Assembly: GCF_029392075.1 (NCBI RefSeq)
Contig: NZ_CP113929.1
Span: 1,364,001-1,428,000, forward strand
Direction: 5' to 3'
Source: Bifidobacterium sp. ESL0704
Lineage (GTDB): Bacteria > Actinomycetota > Actinomycetes > Actinomycetales > Bifidobacteriaceae
Length of the DNA stretch: 64,000 nt
Part shown: in pieces, positions 31,143-40,774 of the stretch
How the letters are laid out: each line of letters starts with the position of its first letter
Position numbering within the stretch: position 1 is the stretch's first letter
Notes under the pieces: generated by a model
The model's input: only the letters and a program-made list of their open reading frames with translations
Told to the model about the DNA's origin: nothing
The model's database searches: none
Made by a program: the position numbers and the translations under genes

Positions 31143-31799
31143 TCAGATTGCGCCGTCGGCTTTCATCTGCCGGCGTACTTCAAAGATGCGCTGGAAAACC
31201 GTGATGGTTCCCAGAACCGCGAGGATGAGGATAAACGCCAAAAGCCACAAAGGGCTACCGAAGATGCCGGTCAGCAGCATGCCGATCAGAATGATCACCA
31301 AACGGTCGCTTCTGGTGGCAATGCCGTTCTTGGCCTCATAACCGACCGACTCGGCGCGAGCACGGGCATACGAGGTCACGAACGAGGTCATGATCGCATA
31401 CAATGCCGCACCGACTCCGAGGTAACTGACGATATCGGGTGCACTCGTTGTCGCCGGATTGTACCACCAGTCACGATGCAGGCAGAAGAAGATGATGACC
31501 GCGACCAAAACCGCCCAATCGGCAATGCGGTCGAGCGTCGAATCCAGGAAAGCTCCGAATTTGGTGCCTCCCGTGGTCAACGCCGCCACCGATCCGTCCA
31601 ATGAATCGAACGCCGCAAGAATGGCCAGCAGTATGGAACCTGGGATGAGCCAGCCGGTGATTCCCGTGGCAATGGCCACGAGAATCGTACCGACTGCCCC
31701 GATAACGGTCACTGCGTTTGCCGTCAGACCCACCGCCACCAACAGCTTTGCTATCGGGGCGATGAGGCGTTTGAACGGTGGTCGTAGTTTCTCAAGCAT
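31143..31799 (-). CDS. pgsA: CDP-alcohol phosphatidyltransferase, likely PIP synthase
   Basis: 218 residues with about six membrane segments. The CDP-alcohol motif runs from D65 to D90: D65-x2-D68-G69-x2-A72-x9-G82-x3-D86-x3-D90, so all four metal-binding Asp are intact. The Arg that normally follows A72 is Ala here. In actinobacteria the neighbour of the PIM genes joins CDP-diacylglycerol with inositol 1-phosphate to form phosphatidylinositol phosphate. The start is 29 bases after the thrS stop, so they probably share a transcript. Confidence 0.88.
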   Translation of the reverse strand: MLEKLRPPFKRLIAPIAKLLVAVGLTANAVTVIGAVGTILVAIATGITGWLIPGSILLAILAAFDSLDGSVAALTTGGTKFGAFLDSTLDRIADWAVLVAVIIFFCLHRDWWYNPATTSAPDIVSYLGVGAALYAIMTSFVTSYARARAESVGYEAKNGIATRSDRLVIILIGMLLTGIFGSPLWLLAFILILAVLGTITVFQRIFEVRRQMKADGAI

Positions 31800-31828
31800 G
31801 CTTCAGCTTTTCCTTGGGGCAGGTTTTC

Positions 31829-33862
31829 TTACTTCGTCGCTTCTGCGAAATCATCGGCGTTGTTGACCTGGGCACGGGACTTGATGACCTTCAGGATATC
31901 GGCCTTGGCCGTCTCGACAGGAACACCGTTGAGCTGGCTGCCGTCGCGGAAGCGGAAGCTCACCGCGTTCTTGTTGACGTCATCCTCGCCGACGATCAGA
32001 GTGAAGGGAACCTTCGACTTCGAGGCATTGCGGATCTTCTTGCCGAAGCGGTCGTCGGAAGTGTCCATCTCGCAGCGCACGGTCTCCTGCGTCAGGGAAT
32101 CGATGAACTTGCGCAGATGAGGCGCGAACTCGTCGGCCACAGGAATGCCCGTGACCTGGACCGGGGCCAGCCAGACCGGGAAGGCGCCGGCATAATGCTC
32201 GAGCAGGATGGCGAAGAAACGCTCGATGGAACCGAACAGGGCGCGGTGAATCATCACCGGGCGCTGGTGGGTGCCGTCCTTCGCGATGTACTCGAGCTTG
32301 AAGCGCTCGGGCAGGTTGAAGTCGAGCTGGATGGTCGAGACCTGCCAGGTGCGGCCAATGGCGTCACGGGCCTGCACGGAGATCTTCGGGCCGTAGAAAG
32401 CGGCCCCGCCCGGATCGGCGACGAGCTCGAGCTTGGATTCCTCGGCGACCTCACGCAACGTCTCGGTAGCCTCGGTCCAGATCTCGTCGCTTCCGACGAA
32501 CTTCTTCTCGTCCTTGGTGGAAAGCTCAAGGTAGAAGTCGTTCAGGCCGAAGTCCTTCAGGACCTTCAAGACGAAGTTGAGGATGGACTTCAACTCGTCC
32601 TTCATCTGCTCACGGGTGCAGTAGATATGGGAATCGTCCTGCGTCAAGCCGCGCACGCGGGTCAGCCCGTGGACCTCGCCGCTCTTCTCGTAGCGGTAGA
32701 CGGTGCCGAACTCGAAGAGGCGCAGCGGCAGCTCCTTGTAAGAGCGCTGGCGGGACTTGAAGATGAGGTTGTGCATCGGGCAGTTCATGGGCTTTAGGTA
32801 GTAGTCGAAGCCCTGCTTGGTGATGTTGCCGTTCTCGTCGCTCTCCTCGTCGAGGTGCATCGGCGGGAACATGCCGTCCTTGTACCACTGCAGGTGGCCG
32901 CTGGTCTCGTAGAGGCCGCCCTTGGTGATGTGCGGGGTCTGCACGAAGCTGTAGCCGGCCTTGCGGTGCATCTCACGGGAGTAATCCTCCATGGCGTTGA
33001 TGATCGCGCCGCCCTTCGGGTGGAAGACGGCCAGGCCGGGTCCGATCTCCTCCGGGAAGGAGAAGAGGTCCATTTCGGCTCCGAGCTTGCGGTGGTCGCG
33101 CTTGGCGGCCTCCTCCATGCGGGTCTGATAGGCCTTGAGATCTTCCTTGGAAGCCCAGGCCGTGCCATAGATACGCTGCATCGACGGATTGTGCTCGTCG
33201 CCGAGCCAGTAGGCGGCGGCGGTACGTTCCAGCTTGAATGCCTTGATATAGCGGGTATTGGGCAGGTGCGGCCCTTGGCAGAGGTCTTTCCAGACGATAT
33301 TGCCGTCACGGTCAAGATTGTCATACATCGTGATTTCGCCCTGATTCGGCACCTCGGTGCCGACGGTTTCGTCGATGTCTTCCTTCTTCTTGCCGATGAG
33401 CTCGAGCTTGTATGGCTGGGCGGCTTCCTCGGCCTTTGCCTCGTCCTCGCTGACCACACGGCGGCGGAACGACTGCGAGGACTTGATGATGCGCTTCATG
33501 CGCTTGTCGATTTCCTTCAAGTCATCAGGGGTGAAGGGCTTGTCGACGTCGAAATCATAGTAGAAGCCGTTTTCGATGGCCGGGCCGATGCCGAGCTTGG
33601 CATCCGGTCGAATCTCCTGAACGGCCTGCGCCATGACATGGGTGGCGGAGTGGCGCATGATCGCCAGGCCGTCCTCGCTGTCCAAAGCGATGGGTTCGAC
33701 GGTGTCGCCGTCATGAAGCGGGGTGTAAAGGTCACGAGGCTTGCCGTTGAGACGTACAGCGATGATGTTCTTGTCATCGGCAAAGAGATCGGTGCCGGTC
33801 TGTGTGGCTTCCACCTCCTTTGCGCTTCCGTTGAGTGTGATGGAGATGGTTTGTTCAGCCAT
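31829..33862 (-). CDS. thrS: Threonyl-tRNA synthetase
   Basis: 677 residues. It has a TGS domain, then the editing domain ([11 protein letters not shown], with [10 protein letters not shown]). The class II core follows with motif 2 [21 protein letters not shown] and [14 protein letters not shown] (zinc Cys), and then the anticodon-binding domain ([11 protein letters not shown]). It charges tRNA-Thr and removes misloaded Ser. It leads the thrS-pgsA-acyltransferase-pimA run. The upstream region contains a long stem-loop at 33,996-34,164. Confidence 0.97.
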   Translation of the reverse strand: MAEQTISITLNGSAKEVEATQTGTDLFADDKNIIAVRLNGKPRDLYTPLHDGDTVEPIALDSEDGLAIMRHSATHVMAQAVQEIRPDAKLGIGPAIENGFYYDFDVDKPFTPDDLKEIDKRMKRIIKSSQSFRRRVVSEDEAKAEEAAQPYKLELIGKKKEDIDETVGTEVPNQGEITMYDNLDRDGNIVWKDLCQGPHLPNTRYIKAFKLERTAAAYWLGDEHNPSMQRIYGTAWASKEDLKAYQTRMEEAAKRDHRKLGAEMDLFSFPEEIGPGLAVFHPKGGAIINAMEDYSREMHRKAGYSFVQTPHITKGGLYETSGHLQWYKDGMFPPMHLDEESDENGNITKQGFDYYLKPMNCPMHNLIFKSRQRSYKELPLRLFEFGTVYRYEKSGEVHGLTRVRGLTQDDSHIYCTREQMKDELKSILNFVLKVLKDFGLNDFYLELSTKDEKKFVGSDEIWTEATETLREVAEESKLELVADPGGAAFYGPKISVQARDAIGRTWQVSTIQLDFNLPERFKLEYIAKDGTHQRPVMIHRALFGSIERFFAILLEHYAGAFPVWLAPVQVTGIPVADEFAPHLRKFIDSLTQETVRCEMDTSDDRFGKKIRNASKSKVPFTLIVGEDDVNKNAVSFRFRDGSQLNGVPVETAKADILKVIKSRAQVNNADDFAEATK

Positions 33863-34241
33863 GATAGGTGTCCTTTGCTTTCAGGGTCCGCGTTACTAGG
33901 GGCAGACCTGGACGGTAATTCAACAGTGACAACAATATGAGAGCAGGCCGACATGGCTGCGAAAGCGATGTATCCCACAAGGCCACTTACTGTGCGGGGT
34001 TTGGGGATATGCCTTGTTCGGGACGCTTTTGGCTGAGCCGTTAAGAACGAAGCCCTGTGGGCGCCGTTTAGGCGAAGTGAGCGCGATGCATCGAGCGCGA
34101 AGGCAAAATCTTTGATTTTGCTCGGCCGTGTCTTACGCCCGAGCAAGGCATATCCGCCAACCCCAATCAAGAATGGTAAAGAATTAATTACTTCAAGAAA
34201 TAAGCGTAGGATTCATTGACACTGAGAAAGAAGGGAATGAG
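33863..34241 (-). other. Region upstream of thrS, structured but without a gene
   Basis: No credible coding frame. Its main content is the long stem-loop at 33,996-34,164 listed separately. The Specifier and T-box sequences expected of a T-box leader are not seen. The thrS promoter must lie between the stem-loop and 33,862, but no strong -10/-35 pair stands out. Confidence 0.4.
33996..34164 (-). repeat. Long stem-loop element, copy 1 (upstream of thrS)
   Basis: Arms 33,996-34,022 and 34,138-34,164 pair over about 27 bases with three or four mismatches or slips. The 115-base loop holds an inner perfect hairpin GCAAAATC-ttt-GATTTTGC and further GC-rich self-complementary stretches. The core GGATATG-x-x-TTGTTC-x-G and its partner GAGCAA-x-x-CATATCC recur in the hairpin at 45,516-45,604. 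Confidence 0.6.
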
Positions 34242-34314
34242 AGCGGACAACGGGACTCGGACCCGCGGTCTCGACCTTGGCAAGGTCGCGCTTTACCAAC
34301 TAAGCTATGTCCGC
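34242..34314 (-). tRNA. tRNA-Gly (anticodon GCC), isolated copy
   Basis: Acceptor GCGGACA/TGTCCGC with discriminator T. Anticodon arm CGACC-TTGCCAA-GGTCG gives GCC. T arm GGGTCCGAGTCCC. 73 nt. It differs from the copy at 36,199 by one base in the variable region. Confidence 0.95.
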
Positions 34315-34437
34315 AAAAGACAACATAGTGAGAATACCGATAAGTAGCGATCTGTGCAAGTCCTCGGCGCGTTGAACGTTTCGTATTCTCGGCATAAGCG
34401 CGAACGATACGCGCGAAATCGTTGGAATACGGGCATT

Positions 34438-34593
34438 TCAAGCTCCCTCAATGCTGCCGTCGGCTATTAACAGCGAACGAAGGAAATACCTTCCCGTTTG
34501 ACGTGAGGCCACCAACATGGTGTCGTTGCCCATTTCGAGCCAACCGTCATCGGTATCCTGGCGGAATCCGGAACTGGCTACGATGACGCCCAT
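34438..34593 (-). CDS. Small hypothetical protein, 51 residues
   Basis: ATG 34,593 has AAAGGA six bases upstream. The product starts MGVIVASSGFRQDTDDGW and ends YFLRSLLIADGSIEGA, a mixed polar/hydrophobic composition without a membrane helix or signal. No family is recognised. It is 121 bases downstream of the metal transporter gene. A longer frame from 34,692 has no ribosome site. It could be spurious. Confidence 0.35.
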   Translation of the reverse strand: MGVIVASSGFRQDTDDGWLEMGNDTMLVASRQTGRYFLRSLLIADGSIEGA

Positions 34594-34714
34594 GTCATGT
34601 CCTTTCTCATTCCTGATGTCACCAGGACGGAAAGCAGGCGAACACCCTGTTGTCTTCGACGAAGGAACACAAGCATTCAGCAAAGTCACCATGCCTGTTT
34701 ATTCCTCAACAGTT

Positions 34715-35659
34715 TTATTCTTCTGGCCTTCTATACAGATCAGGTTCCACGTAGATTTCGAAACGATAGAAAGGCAATGCTTGACGCACTGCGGATTCGA
34801 TCTTGTTGACGGTTTCGACATCGTAGTCACGGTCGAGTTTGGACGTCTGCACCTTAAGACATAGCAGGATATCGTCTTCGGCCATATGCATGGCCTGCAA
34901 GTTGATCAGCCGGTCTACCCCGCTCGTCTGCTCCACGGCGTCTCGAATGCGTGAGACCATCACAGGCTCCACCGCTTCTCCGATGAGCAACGAACCCGAT
35001 TTGAACCCGAGCGCCACGGCTCCGACGATAAGGATGATGCCGACGCACATGCCGCCTACAGCATCCCAGATCTCGTCACCGGTAACCAACGCGAGGGCGA
35101 TGCCCAAGCCGGCGAATACCAATCCCACGAGAGCCAGCGTGTCTTCCATCATCACCGAAGCGAGCTCGGCGCTTTTGGTCTTTCGCCAGAACGCGAACAG
35201 ATTGATGTCGCCGATCTTCAGCGTCTCCATGCGCTCTCGGGCTTCACGAATCGAGGTATGCAGGCCATAGCCTTCCAAGCACGCCGAAATGACGATAACC
35301 GCCAAAGAGGCCAGCAACTCGATTGATTCGACGTCTCTCGGCATCGAACCGTTGGCAAGCCCGACAAGCTTTCCGAAGCTCTGTGACGACGAGAACCATC
35401 CGCCCACGAAGAACAGCAGGGTCGCCACGAGAAACGAGGCAAGGTATTTGGCCCGGTAAAGACCGAAAGGATGGTCCCGGTTCGACTTCGCAGCAGCCCT
35501 GCCGCCCACCATAAGCACCAGTTCATTGGCGCAATCGGCCACGGAATGCACCGCCTCGCTCAGCATGGCCGACGAGCCGGTGAACGCGGCCGCAAGCCCT
35601 TTGGCGACCGCCACTCCGACATTCGCCAACAACGCGGTCTTTACGGAATCACTTGCCAT
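34715..35659 (-). CDS. Cation diffusion facilitator (CDF) metal transporter
   Basis: 314 residues from ATG 35,659, with GGGAG five bases upstream. SSAMLSEAVHSVADCANELVLMVG is the first CDF signature and supplies HxxxD in TM2; DHPFGLYRAKYL is the next conserved loop. The second HxxxD-like pair of TM5 is less clear: the matching helix reads MMEDTLALVGLV with E/D. A C-terminal cytoplasmic domain ends in VKQ-like positions (ESAVRQALPF). Members export Zn, Co, Mn or Fe by proton exchange. The altered TM5 site makes the metal uncertain. Confidence 0.88.
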   Translation of the reverse strand: MASDSVKTALLANVGVAVAKGLAAAFTGSSAMLSEAVHSVADCANELVLMVGGRAAAKSNRDHPFGLYRAKYLASFLVATLLFFVGGWFSSSQSFGKLVGLANGSMPRDVESIELLASLAVIVISACLEGYGLHTSIREARERMETLKIGDINLFAFWRKTKSAELASVMMEDTLALVGLVFAGLGIALALVTGDEIWDAVGGMCVGIILIVGAVALGFKSGSLLIGEAVEPVMVSRIRDAVEQTSGVDRLINLQAMHMAEDDILLCLKVQTSKLDRDYDVETVNKIESAVRQALPFYRFEIYVEPDLYRRPEE

Positions 35660-35864
35660 TCGATCTCCCAAAATATTTTCGCAATATATCTAATGCTCGG
35701 AAATCCAATGATAGCGGCAGGCAATGAACGATATCTGCATATCAGAGGACCTGCGATATGCCATTCCTGGCGATGCAAATAAAAAATGATGTCAGACCAC
35801 GACATCAAACAGCGACAGAATAATTGAAAGAACGAGCATAAAATGCTGACTCGTAAGAAAACTG

Positions 35865-35937
35865 TGGGTGATGCTGGAATCGAACCAGCGACCCCTTCCG
35901 TGTGAGGGAAGTGCGCTAACCGCTGCGCTAATCACCC
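35865..35937 (-). tRNA. tRNA-Val (anticodon CAC)
   Basis: Acceptor GGGTGAT/ATCACCC plus A. Anticodon arm CTTCC-CTCACAC-GGAAG, so CAC. T arm GGTTCGATTCC. 73 nt. Last of four adjacent tRNAs in the direction of transcription. Confidence 0.95.
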
Positions 35938-35985
35938 GATTACTTTGAATTATGAAACAAAAACCGGAGTTTCCTCCGGTCCTTG

Positions 35986-36058
35986 TGGGCGATACAAGAT
36001 TCGAACTTGTGACCCCTTCCGTGTCAGGGAAGTGCGCTAGCCTCTGCGCCAACCGCCC
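35986..36058 (-). tRNA. tRNA-Val (anticodon GAC)
   Basis: Acceptor GGGCGGT/ATCGCCC plus A with one G-U pair. Anticodon arm CTTCC-CTGACAC-GGAAG, so GAC. 73 nt. A short GGAGTTTCC-type hairpin separates it from tRNA-Val(CAC). Confidence 0.95.
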
Positions 36059-36097
36059 AGGTTGCTTGGATTCGGAAACCAAAGGTTTCCTCTTCCG

Positions 36098-36168
36098 AGG
36101 TGGGTACGAGAGTCGAACTCGTCTATACGGCTTTGCAGGCCGCTGCCTAACCGATTGGCTAACCCACC
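36098..36168 (-). tRNA. tRNA-Cys (anticodon GCA)
   Basis: Acceptor GGTGGGT/ACCCACC plus T. Anticodon arm GCGGC-CTGCAAA-GCCGT, so GCA. 71 nt. Confidence 0.95.
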
Positions 36169-36198
36169 GTAAGGTCGTGTACAACTCCTCGGACCTAG

Positions 36199-36271
36199 AG
36201 CGGACAACGGGACTCGGACCCGCGCTCTCGACCTTGGCAAGGTCGCGCTTTACCAACTAAGCTATGTCCGC
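36199..36271 (-). tRNA. tRNA-Gly (anticodon GCC), first gene of the tRNA cluster
   Basis: Acceptor GCGGACA/TGTCCGC plus T, anticodon arm CGACC-TTGCCAA-GGTCG. Nearly identical to the gene at 34,242. 73 nt. It leads the Gly-Cys-Val-Val cluster. Confidence 0.95.
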
Positions 36272-36498
36272 AAAGTCTCAGTGGATTTCTCCACCGAAGC
36301 ACGAGAGATAACTATATATGCTCTTGCCCGATTTTACAAATGGCTGCGTGTCGCCGCGGAATATCAATGTTCTGCAGGATAATTGGTCACCTCAATACGG
36401 TCTGTGGCAATGTCTGTTTCTACTCCCGTAGATGAAAGTCATTCACCGATGGCTTAAGCCCTCAAATTCCAAGGTTTCCACCAACTACATTAGGATTC

Positions 36499-37377
36499 AT
36501 GACAATTGATGCGAAAACAACGAAGCCTATGATGGTCTGCGCTTTCGAGGGGTGGAACGACGCCAGCCAGGCAGCCACCAACGTGATCCGGCATCTCGTG
36601 GCCACATATGAATCACGCGAAATCAGGCATATCCGCACCGACAGCTATTACGACCTGCAGTCCGCGCGTCCGATGATCTGCCACATCACCGGTCAGGCCC
36701 GTATCGTCTGGCCGCAAACGACCTTCTACGAAATCACGGTTGCACCCGAAACCCGTATCTATGCCCAGATAGCCCCCGAACCCAATTACCGCTGGATCGA
36801 TTATTGCCGTCACTCCCTGCGTATCGCCGATGAACTCGATATCAGCGAAATCGTGACTCTGGGATCGATGTTCGCCGACTGCCCGCACACCCGCCCACTG
36901 CCCATCGAAGAATCAGCGTTGCGACGCGGCGAATCAAGCATTCGCGGAGGTGCCGTCAAAGACTCGGAGAAGCACAGCAAAGGCGGTAACCCCTATGACG
37001 GGCCGGTCGGCATCCCCACGGTGCTCGACATGTTCGCCGAACAGGAAGGGTTCAGCACCAATTCGATGTGGGTCTCCGTACCCCAATACCTGGCTGGGGA
37101 CGAATGCCCGCAAGGCTCGTTGCAGTTGTTGCAGAGGCTTTCGCAGATACTCGGCGTCGAGCTCGATGCCGGAACTCTGCCGCAGCAATGCGTGACATGG
37201 AAGGCGCAGGCCGACGTCCTTGCCAATTGCAACGACGATCTGAAGTTCTATATCCACCATCTTGAATCCAAATACGACCTTGACCAGCAGCTCGACAAGT
37301 TGGGCGACGGCACGGTTTCACGCGGCGACGCGATAGCCCAGGAGGCCGAAGAATTCCTTTCGCACATCCAAGACTGA
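36499..37377 (+). CDS. PAC2-family protein (proteasome assembly chaperone fold)
   Basis: 292 residues. MMVCAFEGWNDASQAATNVI near the start is the PAC2 family opening (F-x-G-W-N/D-A), and TLGSMFADCPHTRPLP follows at the usual spacing. Archaeal and eukaryotic relatives help to assemble proteasomes; in actinobacteria without a proven proteasome the role is unknown. A polar insert of about 25 residues (ALRRGESSIRGG...KHSKGG) interrupts the middle. The only ribosome-site hint is AGGA before ATG 36,499. It stands alone between the tRNA cluster and the uppP terminator. Confidence 0.85.
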   Translation: MTIDAKTTKPMMVCAFEGWNDASQAATNVIRHLVATYESREIRHIRTDSYYDLQSARPMICHITGQARIVWPQTTFYEITVAPETRIYAQIAPEPNYRWIDYCRHSLRIADELDISEIVTLGSMFADCPHTRPLPIEESALRRGESSIRGGAVKDSEKHSKGGNPYDGPVGIPTVLDMFAEQEGFSTNSMWVSVPQYLAGDECPQGSLQLLQRLSQILGVELDAGTLPQQCVTWKAQADVLANCNDDLKFYIHHLESKYDLDQQLDKLGDGTVSRGDAIAQEAEEFLSHIQD

Positions 37378-37440
37378 ACACCTGCGACGCCGGAAGGCGG
37401 ATAGCATATAACCGATATCGCAAACAACACAGTCCAACCA

Positions 37441-37480
37441 AGAAGGTGCCTGCCGATCACATGTTCGGCAGGCACCTTCT
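37441..37480. terminator. Bidirectional terminator between PAC2 and uppP genes
   Basis: A 16-bp perfect stem (37,441-37,456 with 37,465-37,480) and an 8-base loop, with T-rich sequence after it on the plus strand and after its mirror on the minus strand. It lies between two convergent genes. Confidence 0.85.
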
Positions 37481-37519
37481 TTCGCATAATGTCGCTCGAT
37501 CAAAGAACGACGAATACCA

Positions 37520-38431
37520 TCAAATCATGGCGACAATCGGTGAAATCGCCGACACCGCGGCCTCGGCGGCAGGAGAGGCCTGAAGCACGCCGGCAATCAA
37601 AAGAATCGCGACCACGACGGCGATGATGATGCGGTAGACGGCGAATGCCTTGTACGAGAACGTCGAAACGAATTTCAGGAACGCGATGATCACGAAATAG
37701 CCGACCAGGAAGCTGACCACCATGGCGGCCAATGTCGCACCCCATCCCGGGAAGTTCGGCTCGCTTTTGTAATCCTCGACCGCTTTGAGAGCTTCAAGGA
37801 CGCCGGAGCCGAATACAGCGGGAATGGCCATGATAAAGCTCACACGCACGGCATCCTCGCGCGTATAGCCCATCGCACGGCCGAAGGTGATGGTGCCGCC
37901 GGAACGGGAGACGCCGGGAATCAGCGCCAGCATCTGGCCGACGCCGAAAAGCAGGGCGTCTTTCCAATTCATCTCGCGAACGGTCTTGCGTTCGGGGAAT
38001 CGCGCGTCAACGACCCACAGAAGGATGCCGAAAAGCAGAAGCACCGTGACGGTGATCCACAGATTGCGCAGCGTGGTCTCGATGGCCTTCTGGAAGAGGA
38101 GGCCGGCGATGAGGATGGGAATGGTGCCGATGATGATGTACCAGCCAAATGTGGCATCACGGTCGCCTTTGCCAAGCCGTGATTTCCAGTCTTTGCCGCG
38201 ATGGCCGAACAGGCAGGAAAACCAGTGGGCCAGAATATTGGCGATATCACGGCGGAAATAAAGGATGACCGCAAGCTCGGTGCCGAGCTGGATGATGGCG
38301 GTGAACGCGGCACCCGGGTCGGAATGAAGCATCAGCTCGCCGACAATGCGGATATGCGCGCTTGAAGACACCGGAAGGTATTCGGTGAGCGCCTGGACCA
38401 GTCCCAGAACGATGGCTTGGAAGAAATTCAT
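37520..38431 (-). CDS. uppP: Undecaprenyl-diphosphatase
   Basis: 303 residues from ATG 38,431, where AGAGGG precedes. FFQAIVLGLVQALTEYLPVSSSAHI is the family's first signature (E and SSSAH), and LIPGVSRSGGTI with its catalytic Arg/Ser is the second. About eight TM segments. It recycles undecaprenyl pyrophosphate to the monophosphate for peptidoglycan synthesis and gives some bacitracin resistance. The gene is monocistronic by spacing. Confidence 0.96.
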   Translation of the reverse strand: MNFFQAIVLGLVQALTEYLPVSSSAHIRIVGELMLHSDPGAAFTAIIQLGTELAVILYFRRDIANILAHWFSCLFGHRGKDWKSRLGKGDRDATFGWYIIIGTIPILIAGLLFQKAIETTLRNLWITVTVLLLFGILLWVVDARFPERKTVREMNWKDALLFGVGQMLALIPGVSRSGGTITFGRAMGYTREDAVRVSFIMAIPAVFGSGVLEALKAVEDYKSEPNFPGWGATLAAMVVSFLVGYFVIIAFLKFVSTFSYKAFAVYRIIIAVVVAILLIAGVLQASPAAEAAVSAISPIVAMI

Positions 38432-38727
38432 AATCCCTCTTTGTGCGTATCCCCGCCGGGAAACGGCCCACATTCACGTATCGATATGGTGAGTGTCTTG
38501 CGGGGGTTCGTGTCTAACGTGTTCAGATTACCCAATATCTCGGAACTTCGGGCGCCGAGGCATGGGATTGTCTCACATCGCTCACACAATCGAAACCACA
38601 GGACCGCGTGAGCGCGCGGGACGGACGTCGTGCGACGAATCACGAACCGGTGAAATCCATAAATCCATCGTGCGCAAGCTGGTAGGATTCCTGTATAGCC
38701 GCTAAAGGCGGAACAAGGGGTGGCATC

Positions 38728-39519
38728 ATGGCAACATATCGTAAGAGCAGGGCGTTTGCGCCAAAGGGATTCTTCGAGTGCGAAGGCAAAGGCCTCAAAT
38801 GGCTGGGCGAGGCCCAATCCCAGGGCGGCCCGCGTGTGGTCGACGTGTACGGTTGGGGTGACGGCTGGCTCGATATCGAACGGGTGAACTCCTGCTCCCC
38901 TACACCCAAGGCCGCGCATGACTTCGGTGCGGCGCTGGCGCATATGCACGACGCAGGCGCCGACTATTTCGGTTCGGCCCCGGCCGATTATGACGGGACA
39001 TGCTATTTCGGGCCGTTGCAGGACCCTGTGGCGATGGACACCGGCCAATGGACGAATCCCGTGGATTATCTGGGCGAAGGACGTCTGCTGCCCATGGTCA
39101 GGCTCGGCATCGAACGCGGTGAACTGAACGACAACGACCTGAAGATGACGCAGGAAGTCATCGACGCCTTGCCGGATCTGCTCGGCCCTGCCGCCGAAGA
39201 CAAGCCGGCCCGGGTGCACGGCGATCTGTGGAGCGGCAACGTGATGTGGACCGACGATTCAGGTCAGGCCGAGGCGGTCCTGATCGATCCGGCCGCGCAC
39301 GGCGGTCACCGCGAAGAGGATCTCGCGATGCTCAATCTTTTCGGTATGCCGTATCTTGACGAGATTCTCGACGGCTACGAATCGGCACATCCGCTCAAAA
39401 AAGGCTTCCCGGATCGAATCACCATCTGGCAGCTCTATCCGATTGCCGGGCACTGCGTCTTCTTCGGCGGCGGCTATGTCAGCGAATACCGTGCGATGTG
39501 CCGCTCCCTGCTGTCCTGA
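38728..39519 (+). CDS. Fructosamine kinase family protein
   Basis: 263 residues. HGDLWSGNVMW near 165 is the phosphotransferase catalytic loop in the form typical of fructosamine-3-kinases, followed by LIDPAAHGGHREEDLAML, where Asp binds metal. The family phosphorylates ketoamines formed on proteins by glycation, or similar sugar amines. The ribosome site AAGGGGTGG is six or seven bases before ATG 38,728. No partner gene is near. Assignment by motif is firm, substrate is not. Confidence 0.9.
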   Translation: MATYRKSRAFAPKGFFECEGKGLKWLGEAQSQGGPRVVDVYGWGDGWLDIERVNSCSPTPKAAHDFGAALAHMHDAGADYFGSAPADYDGTCYFGPLQDPVAMDTGQWTNPVDYLGEGRLLPMVRLGIERGELNDNDLKMTQEVIDALPDLLGPAAEDKPARVHGDLWSGNVMWTDDSGQAEAVLIDPAAHGGHREEDLAMLNLFGMPYLDEILDGYESAHPLKKGFPDRITIWQLYPIAGHCVFFGGGYVSEYRAMCRSLLS

Positions 39520-39546
39520 ACGGCACAGGGAAACCGCACACAACCG

Positions 39547-40692
39547 TTAGTGAAGGGCGTCTTTGATCTTGTCGAAGAAGCCTTTCCTGTTGGTGGCAGG
39601 CCTTGCGCTTTGGCTCACCTTGCCGGCATGCGCGTCGTGGCTGTGTGCGAATTGCTCGATCAGATCACGTTCGCCGTCACTGAGCTTGGTGGGAATGTGC
39701 ACGCTGACATGTGCAATGAGATCGCCGCGCTCTTCGGGCTTGCGGATCTTCGCCACACCGATTCCCTTGATGGAAACGGTCTCTTCAGGCTGGCAACCCT
39801 CGGGGATGCTGATGGTCTGTTTGCCGTCGAACGTATCGATATCGAGGTCATGGCCAAGTACGGCCCAACTCATCGGGATCTGGATCCAGCAGTGCAGATC
39901 GTCGCCTTCGCGGGTGAACTGCTTGTCCGGCTTGATGCGGATATCGATGTAAAGGTCCCCTGCGCCGCCGCCGCCTTCACCGACCTCACCCTGATTGGCA
40001 AGGCGAAGGCGGGTATTGTCTTCGATGCCGGCGGGAACGGTGACGCCGACCTCGCGAGAGGTGCGGATTCGGCCATGTCCGAGGCATGTCGGGCACGGAT
40101 GCTCGATGATGGTGCCATGCCCTTCGCAACGCTCGCATTGCACCGTCGTCATCATCTGTCCAAGCATCGTTCGTCTGACCTGCTGACGCACGCCCTGACC
40201 GCGGCAATCCGGGCAGGTGATCGGCTTTTCGCCATTGGCCGTTCCTTGCCCGCCGCATTTCGGGCACAGCCCGAACGTATTGATCTTCACATGCGCGGTG
40301 CCGCCGAATACCGCTGTCTTGAGGTCGATGGAGATGCTTGAAAGCGCATCGCGTCCGGGCTGGGTGCGGGGAATCGGGCCCTGCCCGCCACCGCCGAAGG
40401 CATTGCCGAAGAACTGCCCGAAAATGTCGCCCATGTCGCCGAAACCTGCGGAGGAGAAGCCGGCGCCCGCATTCGGGTCGTTGGGATCGATGCCGGAATC
40501 ATACATGCGCCGCTTGTCGGGGTCCCTGAGCACTTCGTAGGCGTTGTTGACTTCCTTGAATTTTTCCTCGAACTGAGGGCCTGCGATGTCGGGATGGTAT
40601 TTGCGGCTCATCTTGCGGTAGGCCTTCTTGATCTCCTCGTCGCTTGCGCCACGGGAAACGCCCAACACTTCGTAATAATCTGTTTCTGCCAC
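39547..40692 (-). CDS. dnaJ: Chaperone DnaJ, zinc-finger type
   Basis: 381 residues. J domain with [20 protein letters not shown] and HPD near 33-35; a Gly/Phe-rich linker; four CxxCxGxG repeats ([32 protein letters not shown]) that bind two zinc ions; then the substrate-binding C-terminal domain. It stimulates DnaK ATPase. It follows hrcA by 82 bases, which makes it the second gene of the CIRCE-controlled unit; dnaK and grpE are not in this window. Confidence 0.96.
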   Translation of the reverse strand: MAETDYYEVLGVSRGASDEEIKKAYRKMSRKYHPDIAGPQFEEKFKEVNNAYEVLRDPDKRRMYDSGIDPNDPNAGAGFSSAGFGDMGDIFGQFFGNAFGGGGQGPIPRTQPGRDALSSISIDLKTAVFGGTAHVKINTFGLCPKCGGQGTANGEKPITCPDCRGQGVRQQVRRTMLGQMMTTVQCERCEGHGTIIEHPCPTCLGHGRIRTSREVGVTVPAGIEDNTRLRLANQGEVGEGGGGAGDLYIDIRIKPDKQFTREGDDLHCWIQIPMSWAVLGHDLDIDTFDGKQTISIPEGCQPEETVSIKGIGVAKIRKPEERGDLIAHVSVHIPTKLSDGERDLIEQFAHSHDAHAGKVSQSARPATNRKGFFDKIKDALH

Positions 40693-40774
40693 TGAAATTC
40701 CTCGAATGTATTGCTATAACCGATTGATATTTATGCTACGTTCTGCCAGTCATTGTTTCATAAGCCTTGGAAGA

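Noticed and set aside
31778..32797. 339-residue plus-strand frame opposite thrS
   Set aside because: Antisense of threonyl-tRNA synthetase, which has all class II motifs on the minus strand.
33863..34241. T-box riboswitch for thrS
   Set aside because: No T-box consensus (GGGTGG-type) or specifier loop was seen, and the stem-loop core recurs at an unrelated locus.
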